A DNA stretch of 64,000 bases from an uncultured Lachnospiraceae bacterium (lineage in GTDB: Bacteria; Bacillota; Clostridia; Lachnospirales; Lachnospiraceae). The stretch covers positions 1 through 64,000 of the forward strand of contig CAJUST010000006.1 in NCBI GenBank assembly GCA_910589105.1, written 5' to 3'. Numbering within the stretch: the stretch's first letter is position 1; each line of letters opens with the position of its first letter. A program made the translations under genes and the position numbers. The notes under the pieces were generated by a model, which was not told the origin of the DNA, did not search any database, and worked only from the letters and a program-made list of their open reading frames with translations. Positions 44,156 through 53,146 of this stretch are shown here, piece after piece.

Positions 44156-47100
44156 ATGCTTTGTGAAGATAAGAAATGTGTGGGATGTTTTGCTTGCAGC
44201 GCTGTTTGTCCGGTGGGCGCGATTCATTTTTGTGAGGACAATAGGGGATTTTTGAAACCACAAATTGATGATAGCGTTTGCATAAATTGTAAGAAATGTG
44301 ATTCAGTATGCCCAGCGTTAAAAAATGTGTCCAAACAGATAAGTTTGAATATTTATGCCGCTCAAAATAAAAATCAGGATGAAAGAATGGAAAGTTCATC
44401 TGGAGGATTATTTAGTGTATTTGCGCAAAAAATCTTAGAGGGAGGCGGAGCGGTTCTTGGCGTTTCTTTTGATAAGGATAAGAAAGTAAAGCATATTTTG
44501 ATTGAAAAAAAAGAGCATCTTGAAGATCTGAGAGGATCTAAGTATGTGCAAAGCAATCTGTCAGATTGTTATTTGGAGCTTAAGAAGTGGCTTGATTCTG
44601 GAAAAAAGGTGTTATTTTCCGGCACTCCATGTCAAGTGGCAGCGGTCAAGAAATATGCTGGGGATAATTGTGAAAATTTAATTACCTGTGATTTAGTTTG
44701 TCATGGCGTTCCATCTCCGAAGATTTTTGGACAAGCTATCGAATTATATGAAAAGACTTATGGCGCAAAAGTTTCAGCTTGCAATTTTCGGAAAAAGTTC
44801 CCTAGTTGGAATTTATTTAGTATGGAGATGGTTTTTGAAAATGGTAAGCGTCATTTAAAAACAAAAGATGCAGACCCTTATTTGAAAGGATTTTTAGAAA
44901 GTCTTTTTTTAAGGGAATCTTGTTATAATTGCAGCTATGCGGACGTAAAGAGGGTTTCAGATATTACTCTGGCTGATTTTTGGGGCTATATCCATGATAA
45001 TGATGTGATACAAGATAATAACACTGGTATTTCACTTGTTATGGTAAATTCAGAAAAAGGCAGAAGTTTATTTGAAGCGATAAAAGATGAGATTGTATAT
45101 GTAGAAAAAACGATTCAAGAAGCTAAGAAAGAAAATTACTGTTTAATTAATAGTTTTGATAAACCAGAAAATTACTATTCTTTTTGGAAAGATTATGAAA
45201 CGAAAAAGTTTGACGAAGTTTGTAAAAAATATTTAAGTGTAAATGGAAAGCTATATTTAGATGCAAAAGAAACTAACGCAAAGTTTGATGAGATTACGGT
45301 AATTCCTTCTGATGCAGTAGGCAGTAAAGGCGATGAAGCAATGCTTCGTGGAATGTTAAATTTATTTAATGGAAAGAAAATCCGTATGCTTACGCCGCGC
45401 CGGGAACTTTGGAAGGGTTGGCTGATTGACAGAAATGAAGATTATACAGAACAATACGTTGAATTGGAAGAATTAAAAAATACTATAAAAAAACCAACGC
45501 ATCTTGTGATTATCGGAGCTGATATTATGGATGGGTTATATGGCAGCAGGGACACGATGACAAGATTAGAAGCCGCAGAGCGTGTGATTGATTTAGGAGG
45601 CAGAGTAGATATTTTTTCTTGTTCCTTTCGTATGGAAGTATCAGAGGATATAATTAGAAAAATTATAAATATAGGAGAACGGCTTCATTTTCATTTCAGA
45701 GATGATCAGTCATTAAATAATTTTAAAAAACAGACGAGTTTGGAAGCGGATTATTTTCCAGATTTGGCGTTTCTATGTGAGAAGACACTATCAGGCAAAT
45801 CGGAAGAAGTAAATCAACAAATTAGAGTAAAAAAAGCAGGAAAAAAAATAATTTTTGGAATAAATTTTTGTGAACATGCCTGCAGGGGATTTTATAATGA
45901 ACCATCTTTAAAACAGAGGAAAGAGTATATTGCTTCAGTAATTGATCAGATTGATTCAGTATTAGGCAATCAGGTTTTTTATGTTTTAATCCCGCATGAT
46001 ACGAAATATTGGGATGGACATTATTCAGATGAAGAGTACGCAAAATGGGCAATGGAGTATATTATTCAAAAACACTCTTCGGATTCAGTTCTTTGTGTCA
46101 ATAATTATATGACAGAAACAGAGTTGTTATCGATTCTTCCAGAATTGGACATGATTGTAAGCGGCAGAATGCATCTTGATATTGCGGCAATCCGCAGTGG
46201 AGTAATACCGATAGCTTATATGGGAAATTGTCAGACAACATCTTATCGGAATATTGAGAAGTTCAAAGGAATGTTTATGGAACGGATTGGACATTCTGAT
46301 TTAGTGTCTGGATCAGAAGAAGAATTTACATTTTCATTGAAAAAGGCGATAAAGGATAATGACGGAATTAAGACTAGCATTCTGGAAAGAAATAGGATAA
46401 AGAACGCAGATATGTTAGAGTTGGTGAATCAATTTAGGAGTAAGATAGGACTTTCCCAATTTAAAAAAGATGTAGACGTGATTCATTATACACAGGGAAA
46501 TATGACGACAACAGTTGCGTATATTGCAGAACTTTCTGTGAATTACAAACGGCAGCAAGAATATGTAAAACAGCAAAGAGATCAAATTTATCAGATAAAT
46601 CAGAAAGCAGAGGAAGAACAGTTAGTTTTAAAAACAGAACTGGAAAACAAAAAGGCTCATATAGAGTTATTGCTGCAATCAGAACGTGATTTGAAAAATG
46701 AATTAGAGGCATTGAGAAACAGTAGAACATGGCGTATGGCATTTTTTCTGCATAAACCAGTGGTATGGTGTTTACCGGAAGGCAGTAAACGTAGATTATT
46801 AGTTAAAATTATTTGTAAATTGTTTCGTCATCCTGTCCGTGCCTTTAAAATGCTATCTCCAAGAAAAATTCGTCATTTTCTGTATTATTTAAAGGAAGAA
46901 GGCCCTGGTTTTGTTGCAAAGCGTATAGATGAGAGTATGCAGGGAATTTCTGTTCAGTCAATGAAGCTGGATATGGTCACATTAGATGAAAATAAGCCTT
47001 TTGATGAGTATGATAAATTGACTTTTTCCAAGACAGAACAACCAGATGTATCAATTATCATTCCGGTATATAATCAGTTTGCGTATACGTATCATTGTCT

Positions 47101-48940
47101 TCAATCTATTTTAAATCATACAGGAACAGAGGTGACATATGAAGTTATTATTGCAAACGACTGTTCTTCTGATGAAACAACCCGTTTAGGTGAGATAGTG
47201 GAAAATGTCCATATCATTACAAATGAGCAAAATTTAAGATTCCTGAAAAACTGTAATCATGCGGCGGAATTTGCAAATGGAAAGTATATTTTGTTTTTAA
47301 ATAATGACACACAAGCGCAAAAAGACTGGCTGGCGCCTTTAGTCCGTTTAATGGAAAGCAGCCAGAATATTGGAATGGTTGGATCAAAGTTAATTTATGC
47401 AAATGGAATGTTACAGGAAGCCGGAGGAATTGTGTGGAAAGATGCTTCTGCATGGAATTATGGAAATCGTTCCAATCCCACAAACCCAGAATATAATTAT
47501 GTGAAAGAGGCAGATTATATTTCTGGCGCGGCAATTATGATTCGTTCTTCCTTATGGAAAGAAATTGGTGGATTTGATGAAAATTTTGCGCCTGCATACT
47601 ATGAAGATACGGATTTGGCATTTGAAGTAAGAAAACATGGATATAAGGTTCTTTACCAGCCATTGTCTGCGGTGATCCACTTTGAAGGGATTTCAAATGG
47701 AACTGACATATCCTCTGGACAAAAATCATATCAGATAACCAATCAAAAGAAATTCCAGAAGAAATGGAAAAATGTTTTGATGGAAGAAAACTATGGCAGA
47801 GAAGAAAAAGCATTTCTTGCCAAAGATCGTTCTGGCAGAAAAAAAACCTTGTTAATGGTGGATCATTATGTGCCTATGTATGATAAAGATGCGGGAAGCC
47901 GCTGTATGTTTTATTACTTGAATTTGTTTGTAAATATGGGATATAATGTAAAATTTATTGGAGATAATTTTTACAAACATGAACCGTATACAACTACTTT
48001 GCAGCAAATGGGGGTAGAAGTGTTATATGGGGATTATTATTATAATAATTGGAAAGAATGGTTAAAATCAAATGGGAAATATTTTGATTATGTATTTTTA
48101 AGCAGGCCACATATTTCCATCAAGTATATTGACGCAGTCCGTGAGTATACGAAGGCGAAGATAATTTATTTTGGACATGATCTGCATTATCTCCGTGAAA
48201 TGCGTGAATATGAGCTCACAGGCAATGAACAATCTCTTAAGGATTCTAAAGATTGGAAAAAGACAGAATTAGAATTAATGAGAAAAGCAGATGTATCTTA
48301 TTATTTGTCTAACGTAGAATTGGCTGAGATTGCAAAAGTAGATCCTACAGTAAAGGTGCGGCGCGTTCCTATTAATATTTATACGGATATTCCAGATATT
48401 CATTATCAGGCAGAAAATAGGAAAGACATTATTTTTGTCGGTGGCTTTGGCCATCCGCCTAATATAGATGCGGTAAAATGGCTTGGTGAAGAAATCATGC
48501 CAAAGGTATGGGAAAAGAACTCCGAGATTGTGTTACATGTAGTAGGCTCTAAACCACCAAAGGAAATACAGGCGTTTTCAAGTGAGCGTATGATTATCCA
48601 CGGTTTTGTATCGGATGAAGATCTAGAAGAAATGTATCAGAATGTAAAATTGGCAATAGTCCCTCTGCGTTTTGGCGCAGGAATTAAAGGCAAGATTATT
48701 GAGGCGATGATGCGTGGCATACCTATGATTACTACAAGTATAGGCATCGAGGGCATTGAAGGAGCCGAAAACATTGCTAAAATTAGTGATGATGCCGATG
48801 AACTCGCTGAATTTATTTCAGAAATCTATGGAAATGAAAATGAACTTGAAAAGATGGCAGCGGAAGAACATCAATATATTATTGATAATTATTCTATGAA
48901 AAATGCAGTGGAGATTTTAGGGCAGGATTTTATATTTTAA
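44156..48940 (+). CDS. Giant fusion: 2x[4Fe-4S]-FrhB-like, pyruvyltransferase-like, GT2 and GT4 domains
   Basis: A 1594-residue protein in one uninterrupted frame. Two ferredoxin-type clusters (Cys 8, 11, 14, 18 and 42, 45, 48, 52) are followed by an F420-dehydrogenase beta-subunit-like region to about 370. A polysaccharide pyruvyltransferase-like domain spans about 380-780 (VGSKGDEAM, SGRMHLD). A coiled coil at about 795-860 ends in NSRTWRMAF. A GT2 domain lies at about 958-1200 (IIIPVYNQFAY, LFLNNDTQ, YYEDTDLAFE). A GT4-like domain lies at about 1230-1594 (FGAGIKGKIIEAM). FrhB-like and pyruvyltransferase genes are often neighbours in glycan loci; here they are fused to two transferases. It may add and modify sugars in one pass. 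The redox reaction is unknown. Confidence 0.85.
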   Translation: MLCEDKKCVGCFACSAVCPVGAIHFCEDNRGFLKPQIDDSVCINCKKCDSVCPALKNVSKQISLNIYAAQNKNQDERMESSSGGLFSVFAQKILEGGGAVLGVSFDKDKKVKHILIEKKEHLEDLRGSKYVQSNLSDCYLELKKWLDSGKKVLFSGTPCQVAAVKKYAGDNCENLITCDLVCHGVPSPKIFGQAIELYEKTYGAKVSACNFRKKFPSWNLFSMEMVFENGKRHLKTKDADPYLKGFLESLFLRESCYNCSYADVKRVSDITLADFWGYIHDNDVIQDNNTGISLVMVNSEKGRSLFEAIKDEIVYVEKTIQEAKKENYCLINSFDKPENYYSFWKDYETKKFDEVCKKYLSVNGKLYLDAKETNAKFDEITVIPSDAVGSKGDEAMLRGMLNLFNGKKIRMLTPRRELWKGWLIDRNEDYTEQYVELEELKNTIKKPTHLVIIGADIMDGLYGSRDTMTRLEAAERVIDLGGRVDIFSCSFRMEVSEDIIRKIINIGERLHFHFRDDQSLNNFKKQTSLEADYFPDLAFLCEKTLSGKSEEVNQQIRVKKAGKKIIFGINFCEHACRGFYNEPSLKQRKEYIASVIDQIDSVLGNQVFYVLIPHDTKYWDGHYSDEEYAKWAMEYIIQKHSSDSVLCVNNYMTETELLSILPELDMIVSGRMHLDIAAIRSGVIPIAYMGNCQTTSYRNIEKFKGMFMERIGHSDLVSGSEEEFTFSLKKAIKDNDGIKTSILERNRIKNADMLELVNQFRSKIGLSQFKKDVDVIHYTQGNMTTTVAYIAELSVNYKRQQEYVKQQRDQIYQINQKAEEEQLVLKTELENKKAHIELLLQSERDLKNELEALRNSRTWRMAFFLHKPVVWCLPEGSKRRLLVKIICKLFRHPVRAFKMLSPRKIRHFLYYLKEEGPGFVAKRIDESMQGISVQSMKLDMVTLDENKPFDEYDKLTFSKTEQPDVSIIIPVYNQFAYTYHCLQSILNHTGTEVTYEVIIANDCSSDETTRLGEIVENVHIITNEQNLRFLKNCNHAAEFANGKYILFLNNDTQAQKDWLAPLVRLMESSQNIGMVGSKLIYANGMLQEAGGIVWKDASAWNYGNRSNPTNPEYNYVKEADYISGAAIMIRSSLWKEIGGFDENFAPAYYEDTDLAFEVRKHGYKVLYQPLSAVIHFEGISNGTDISSGQKSYQITNQKKFQKKWKNVLMEENYGREEKAFLAKDRSGRKKTLLMVDHYVPMYDKDAGSRCMFYYLNLFVNMGYNVKFIGDNFYKHEPYTTTLQQMGVEVLYGDYYYNNWKEWLKSNGKYFDYVFLSRPHISIKYIDAVREYTKAKIIYFGHDLHYLREMREYELTGNEQSLKDSKDWKKTELELMRKADVSYYLSNVELAEIAKVDPTVKVRRVPINIYTDIPDIHYQAENRKDIIFVGGFGHPPNIDAVKWLGEEIMPKVWEKNSEIVLHVVGSKPPKEIQAFSSERMIIHGFVSDEDLEEMYQNVKLAIVPLRFGAGIKGKIIEAMMRGIPMITTSIGIEGIEGAENIAKISDDADELAEFISEIYGNENELEKMAAEEHQYIIDNYSMKNAVEILGQDFIF

Positions 48941-49027
48941 AGAGTTAGAACGAAAATATAATGAAATTTTCCGAAAATTAAATATTCAAAATAGAAATAT
49001 ATAAATAAAAGAAAGGATGGAAGAAAA

Positions 49028-50158
49028 ATGATACCTTTTAACGTACCACCTTTTTCTGGAGATGAAATCAAATATATTCAAGCAGCGATAGCCAATCATA
49101 AAATTTGCGGTGATGGTGAATTTACAAAAAAATGTAATATTTGTTTGGAAAAAATGACGAAATCCACAAAAGTTTTGCTCACTACTTCCTGCACTCATGC
49201 AACGGAATTAGCGGCTCTTTTAGTAAATATTAAAGATGGGGATGAAGTAATTATGCCTTCTTATACGTTTGTGTCAACGGCAGATGCATTTGTTTTAAGA
49301 GGAGCAAAAGCAGTTTTTGTGGATATACGTCCAGATACTATGAATATAAATGAGGATCTGATTGAAGATGCAATTACTGATAAAACCAAGGCAATCGTTC
49401 CTGTGCATTATGCAGGGGTTTCTTGTGAGATGGATCAGATTATGAAGATAGCGGAGAAGCATAATTTAAAGGTTATAGAAGATGCTGCGCAAGGAATCAT
49501 GTCTAGTTATAAAGGGGCTGCTTTGGGAAGCATTGGAGATTTTGGATGTTTCAGTTTTCATGAAACTAAAAATTTTAGTATGGGTGAAGGCGGAGCTATT
49601 TTGATTAAAGATTCTGAGATGGTAGAGAAGGCAGAAATAATTAGAGAAAAGGGCACCAATAGAAGTCAGTTTTTCCGTGGGCAAATTGATAAATATACAT
49701 GGGTTGACAGAGGTTCTTCGTATCTTCCAAGTGAAATAAATGCTGCATATCTTTGGGCTCAGTTGGAAAAAGCAAATGAAATAAATAGTAACCGATTAAG
49801 ATCATGGAATTTATATTATGAGCAGTTAAAATCATTACGGGACGAAGGTGTAATTCAGCTTCCTGTTGTGCCAAAAAATTGTGCGCATAATGCGCATATG
49901 TTTTTTATAAAGACCAAAGATTTAGAAGAACGAAGCGCGTTGATTCAGTATTTAAAGGAACGAGACATTATGGCAGTATTTCATTATATACCGTTACATA
50001 ATGCTCCTGCCGGAAAAAAATATGGGCGGTTTCATGGTGAAGATAAATTTACAACGAAAGAGAGTGAGAGATTATTGCGGCTGCCGTTGTATTATGGACT
50101 TTCTGAAGAAGATATATATAAAGTTGTTGGTGCAATTAGGAGTTTTTATAAGGTTTAA
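49028..50158 (+). CDS. dTDP-4-amino-4,6-dideoxyhexose transaminase (WecE-like, DegT family)
   Basis: A 376-residue PLP enzyme of the DegT/DnrJ/EryC1/StrS class. SCTHATELAALL, MPSYTFVSTADAFVLRGA and VPVHYAGVSCEMD closely follow WecE, which aminates dTDP-4-keto-6-deoxyglucose. The PLP Lys is K181 in FHETKNF. AAAGGATGG lies before the ATG, after an 87-base AT-rich gap. The substrate can come from RmlA-RmlB in this window. A GNAT acetyltransferase two genes downstream would make the acetamido sugar (Fuc4NAc-like). The exact stereochemistry is inferred. Confidence 0.92.
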   Translation: MIPFNVPPFSGDEIKYIQAAIANHKICGDGEFTKKCNICLEKMTKSTKVLLTTSCTHATELAALLVNIKDGDEVIMPSYTFVSTADAFVLRGAKAVFVDIRPDTMNINEDLIEDAITDKTKAIVPVHYAGVSCEMDQIMKIAEKHNLKVIEDAAQGIMSSYKGAALGSIGDFGCFSFHETKNFSMGEGGAILIKDSEMVEKAEIIREKGTNRSQFFRGQIDKYTWVDRGSSYLPSEINAAYLWAQLEKANEINSNRLRSWNLYYEQLKSLRDEGVIQLPVVPKNCAHNAHMFFIKTKDLEERSALIQYLKERDIMAVFHYIPLHNAPAGKKYGRFHGEDKFTTKESERLLRLPLYYGLSEEDIYKVVGAIRSFYKV

Positions 50159-50190
50159 GGACAGATATTTTACAAACGTGAGGTGTTGAA

Positions 50191-51147
50191 ATGAAGAAAG
50201 TGGGGTTTGTAATTCCATGTTATAAATCCGAAAAAACGATTGGTATGGTCGTTGATGAGATTGAGGAGGCAATAACAAATCTGGATTATGAGTATGAGAT
50301 CATTTTAGTGAATGATTATTCACCAGATAATACGTTTGAAACTATTAAAAGACTGGCAGATAAGAATCAAAGGATCATTGCTGTTAATTTAGCAAAAAAT
50401 TTTGGTCAACATGCTGCAATTATGGCTGGATTTCATTATTTAAGTGATGATACAGACATTATATGTTGTTTGGATGATGATGGGCAAACTCCCGCAAATG
50501 AGATTGGAAAGTTGATTTTCAAGTTGGATGAGGGGTATGACGTTGTTTATGCAAAGTATGATACGAAAGAACATTCTTTGTTTCGTAATTTTGGCAGTAA
50601 AGTAAATAGCATCATGGCGGAATATTTGATCGGAAAACCAAAAAATTTATTTATTTCCAGTTATTTTGTTGCGCGTAGATTTGTTATAGATGAGATGAAA
50701 GAATACGAGCATTCGTATCCTTATTTGATAGGTTTGGTTCTTCGAACAACGAGCAATATCACTAATGTAAATGTGGTTCACCGTTCTAGAATGGTTGGTG
50801 AATCAGGATATAATTTAAAAAAACTAATGAAGTTATGGTTAAATGGTTTTACGGCATTTTCAATTCAGCCTTTAAGAGTGGCAACTTTATTAGGATTTCT
50901 GTTTGCATTTGGAGGGTTTGTATTTGTTATTTACGCCATTATAAATAAATTTATGAATCCGCATGTTCCAATGGGGTGGAGTTCTGTAATTGCTGCAATT
51001 TTTTTAATTGGAGGCAGTATATTATTAGTATTGGGTATGATAGGAGAATATGTTGGAAGAATATATATTTGTATGAACCGTTCTCCACAATTTGTAATCA
51101 GAGATGTAGTAGATGGAAAACATTTAAAAGAGGATGACAATGAATAA
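50191..51147 (+). CDS. GT2 polyprenyl-phosphate glycosyltransferase with two C-terminal helices (CsbB/GtrB-like)
   Basis: A 318-residue protein. The GT-A domain, about 1-225, has VIPCYKSEKTI, LVNDYSPDNT and CLDDDGQTP. Two helices follow at about 232-252 and 268-290, then a short tail. This is the layout of CsbB, GtrB and ArnC, which load a sugar onto undecaprenyl phosphate for use outside the membrane. Placed beside the 4-amino sugar genes and a YfhO-like protein, it probably makes the Und-P form of that sugar. No GtrA-type flippase is seen nearby. Confidence 0.91.
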   Translation: MKKVGFVIPCYKSEKTIGMVVDEIEEAITNLDYEYEIILVNDYSPDNTFETIKRLADKNQRIIAVNLAKNFGQHAAIMAGFHYLSDDTDIICCLDDDGQTPANEIGKLIFKLDEGYDVVYAKYDTKEHSLFRNFGSKVNSIMAEYLIGKPKNLFISSYFVARRFVIDEMKEYEHSYPYLIGLVLRTTSNITNVNVVHRSRMVGESGYNLKKLMKLWLNGFTAFSIQPLRVATLLGFLFAFGGFVFVIYAIINKFMNPHVPMGWSSVIAAIFLIGGSILLVLGMIGEYVGRIYICMNRSPQFVIRDVVDGKHLKEDDNE

Positions 51148-51676
51148 AGATTTAATAATTAAAGGAGAAGAAATTTCTCTGAGATTTATGAAAAAAGAGG
51201 ATACAGAATTAATAGTGTCGTGGAGAAATAAAGAGTTTGTTAGAAAAAATTTTATATTTCAGAAACCCTTTACTATTGAGGGGCATCTTTCTTGGTTTAA
51301 GGATATGATTCAAACGGGGAAGGCAGTACAATTTATTATAATGGAAAATACACTGCAAAAAGAAATTGGAAGCGTATATTTTCGGGATATTAGTATGGAG
51401 CATCATAAGGCCGAATATGGCATATTTATTGGTGAAGAAGATGCGCTTGGATGCGGATATGGAACAGAGGCCGCAAAATTGGCTATAAAATATGGCTTTG
51501 ATGAATTAAAGCTTCATAAAATTTTTCTCCGTGTGTTAGAAGAAAACAAAAAGGCGATAAAATCATATGAAAACGCAGGGTTTATCAGGGAAGCATTTTT
51601 GAAAGATGATGTTTATATTCAGGGAAGCTATAGAAATATTATATTAATGGCAGTATTAGAATCAGAGAAAATATAA
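51140..51676 (+). CDS. GNAT N-acetyltransferase (RimJ/PseH-like), probable amino-sugar acetylase
   Basis: A 178-residue GNAT protein. It overlaps the GT2 stop by eight bases. I chose the ATG at 51140 because AAAGAGG then has normal spacing. The family features are ISLRFMKKEDTELIVSW at the N-terminus, the acetyl-CoA loop GCGYGTEAAKLA, and ENAGFIREA. Close to a WecE-type transaminase, it probably acetylates the 4-amino group of the dTDP sugar, as WecD or PseH do. It could instead be an ordinary RimJ-like enzyme, though the context argues against that. Confidence 0.82.
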   Translation: MNKDLIIKGEEISLRFMKKEDTELIVSWRNKEFVRKNFIFQKPFTIEGHLSWFKDMIQTGKAVQFIIMENTLQKEIGSVYFRDISMEHHKAEYGIFIGEEDALGCGYGTEAAKLAIKYGFDELKLHKIFLRVLEENKKAIKSYENAGFIREAFLKDDVYIQGSYRNIILMAVLESEKI

Positions 51677-51735
51677 TTTTGCATATTTTATGAAATATTG
51701 TAATTGTTTCTATTGACATGGAGGGGAGGGTTATA

Positions 51736-53124
51736 ATGGCGAAATTGAAACAAAAAATGTATGATAATTGTTATTTTGTTTGTTTAGTAACGATTTTTCT
51801 GATTGGAATGCTCATATATTTATCTGAATCGACTTCTAATGTTCCGGTTATGGATTATTGGAGATATCTGAATGCTTTGGTAGATAAATTCTTTACAAAA
51901 GGAATTTCTTTTTCTGATTTATATTCTAATAATGGAATTCATAGAACACCTGTACAATTATTTTTGTTTTTATTAAACATAGTTTTATTTCATTGGAATA
52001 CACAAATTTCGATTTACTTGGGTGCAGTTATTTTATGTATTACTGCTTGTGTCCTATATAAAATAATGAAACCAACATTTACGAATAAAGGCATAGGGTA
52101 TTATCTATGTATATTTATAATGGTTCTTACAGTATTTACATTAGGTTCATATGAAATTTTGCTGTTAGAATTCTCAACTTCATTTGCATTGCGTAATTTA
52201 ACATTTATCACGGGATATTATTGGACAAATATATTTTTAGAAAATAATCAAAAGTGGGATAGCAGGGCCTGCTACTTATCTATGTATTATATATTTGTTA
52301 TATGCGCTATGGGCGGAGCTTATTCGATGGGGTTTGCAGCATCTGTTTTGTTCGTTCTGTTTTTCGATTTTTGTAAAAAAATGCGGAAAAAAGAAGGCGT
52401 CTGTTATAGAAATTATGTGGTTTTATCTTTAGGGGTAATTTTTGGCGTAAGTTTATATTTATATGGGGTGACAGATTTATCAACTGGAAATATTGGCGGT
52501 TCATTTGATATTTTACAGTTGCTTTATTTTTTCTTTCATGGAACCCTGATTGTATTAGGAAGCAGCCTTGTCGGAAACGGGTTATCCGTTGAAATGCTAA
52601 CCTTTTTTGGCATTATGGTTTTGATGATACATTTCATATGTATTTATCTGTATGTTTCGAATAGGATATACGAAATTACCTATATTCCAATTTTTATGTA
52701 TATCTATCTTGCTATATTTATAGTTATGATACTTATGGGAAGAAATACAAATGGAGTAGAATATTTATCCGCATCTCGATATATATGTGATTCATCGATG
52801 GGAATTATTTCAGATGTAATTATACTGAGCTTTTATCTTTCAAAAAGTAAGATTGTTTTTGTAAAAAGAAAGATTATGAGTTATTTTTTAATAGGCATAT
52901 TATGTTTAGGGACGTTTTATGCTGATATAACGGAATTAAAAATTTCTAAATATAGAAAAATATATTATGACAATTTAATTGAAATGATGTTAAATTTAGA
53001 TGATTATACAGACGATGAGCTAACTCCTTTCCAAGCTCAGATGCCGGAGCAAGTAAGGAATGGCGTTATGTTGATGAAAAAATATAGATTAGGTATTTTT
53101 TACAATATTGACATGGAGCGGTAA
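51736..53124 (+). CDS. Polytopic membrane protein, possible GT-C transferase or carrier
   Basis: A 462-residue protein with about ten to twelve helices. The first outside loop contains NVPVMDYWRYLNAL and a later NNGIHRTP, which resemble the acidic and His/Arg positions of GT-C first loops. The ATG at 51736 has an excellent GAGGGGAGGG site. An upstream in-frame ATG would place that site inside the gene. It lies between the GNAT and the YfhO-like genes. It could be the missing flippase or a second transferase of the Und-P-sugar pathway; I cannot assign it. Confidence 0.72.
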   Translation: MAKLKQKMYDNCYFVCLVTIFLIGMLIYLSESTSNVPVMDYWRYLNALVDKFFTKGISFSDLYSNNGIHRTPVQLFLFLLNIVLFHWNTQISIYLGAVILCITACVLYKIMKPTFTNKGIGYYLCIFIMVLTVFTLGSYEILLLEFSTSFALRNLTFITGYYWTNIFLENNQKWDSRACYLSMYYIFVICAMGGAYSMGFAASVLFVLFFDFCKKMRKKEGVCYRNYVVLSLGVIFGVSLYLYGVTDLSTGNIGGSFDILQLLYFFFHGTLIVLGSSLVGNGLSVEMLTFFGIMVLMIHFICIYLYVSNRIYEITYIPIFMYIYLAIFIVMILMGRNTNGVEYLSASRYICDSSMGIISDVIILSFYLSKSKIVFVKRKIMSYFLIGILCLGTFYADITELKISKYRKIYYDNLIEMMLNLDDYTDDELTPFQAQMPEQVRNGVMLMKKYRLGIFYNIDMER

Positions 53125-53146
53125 AAGAGAGGGTACAGGTTGTTAT

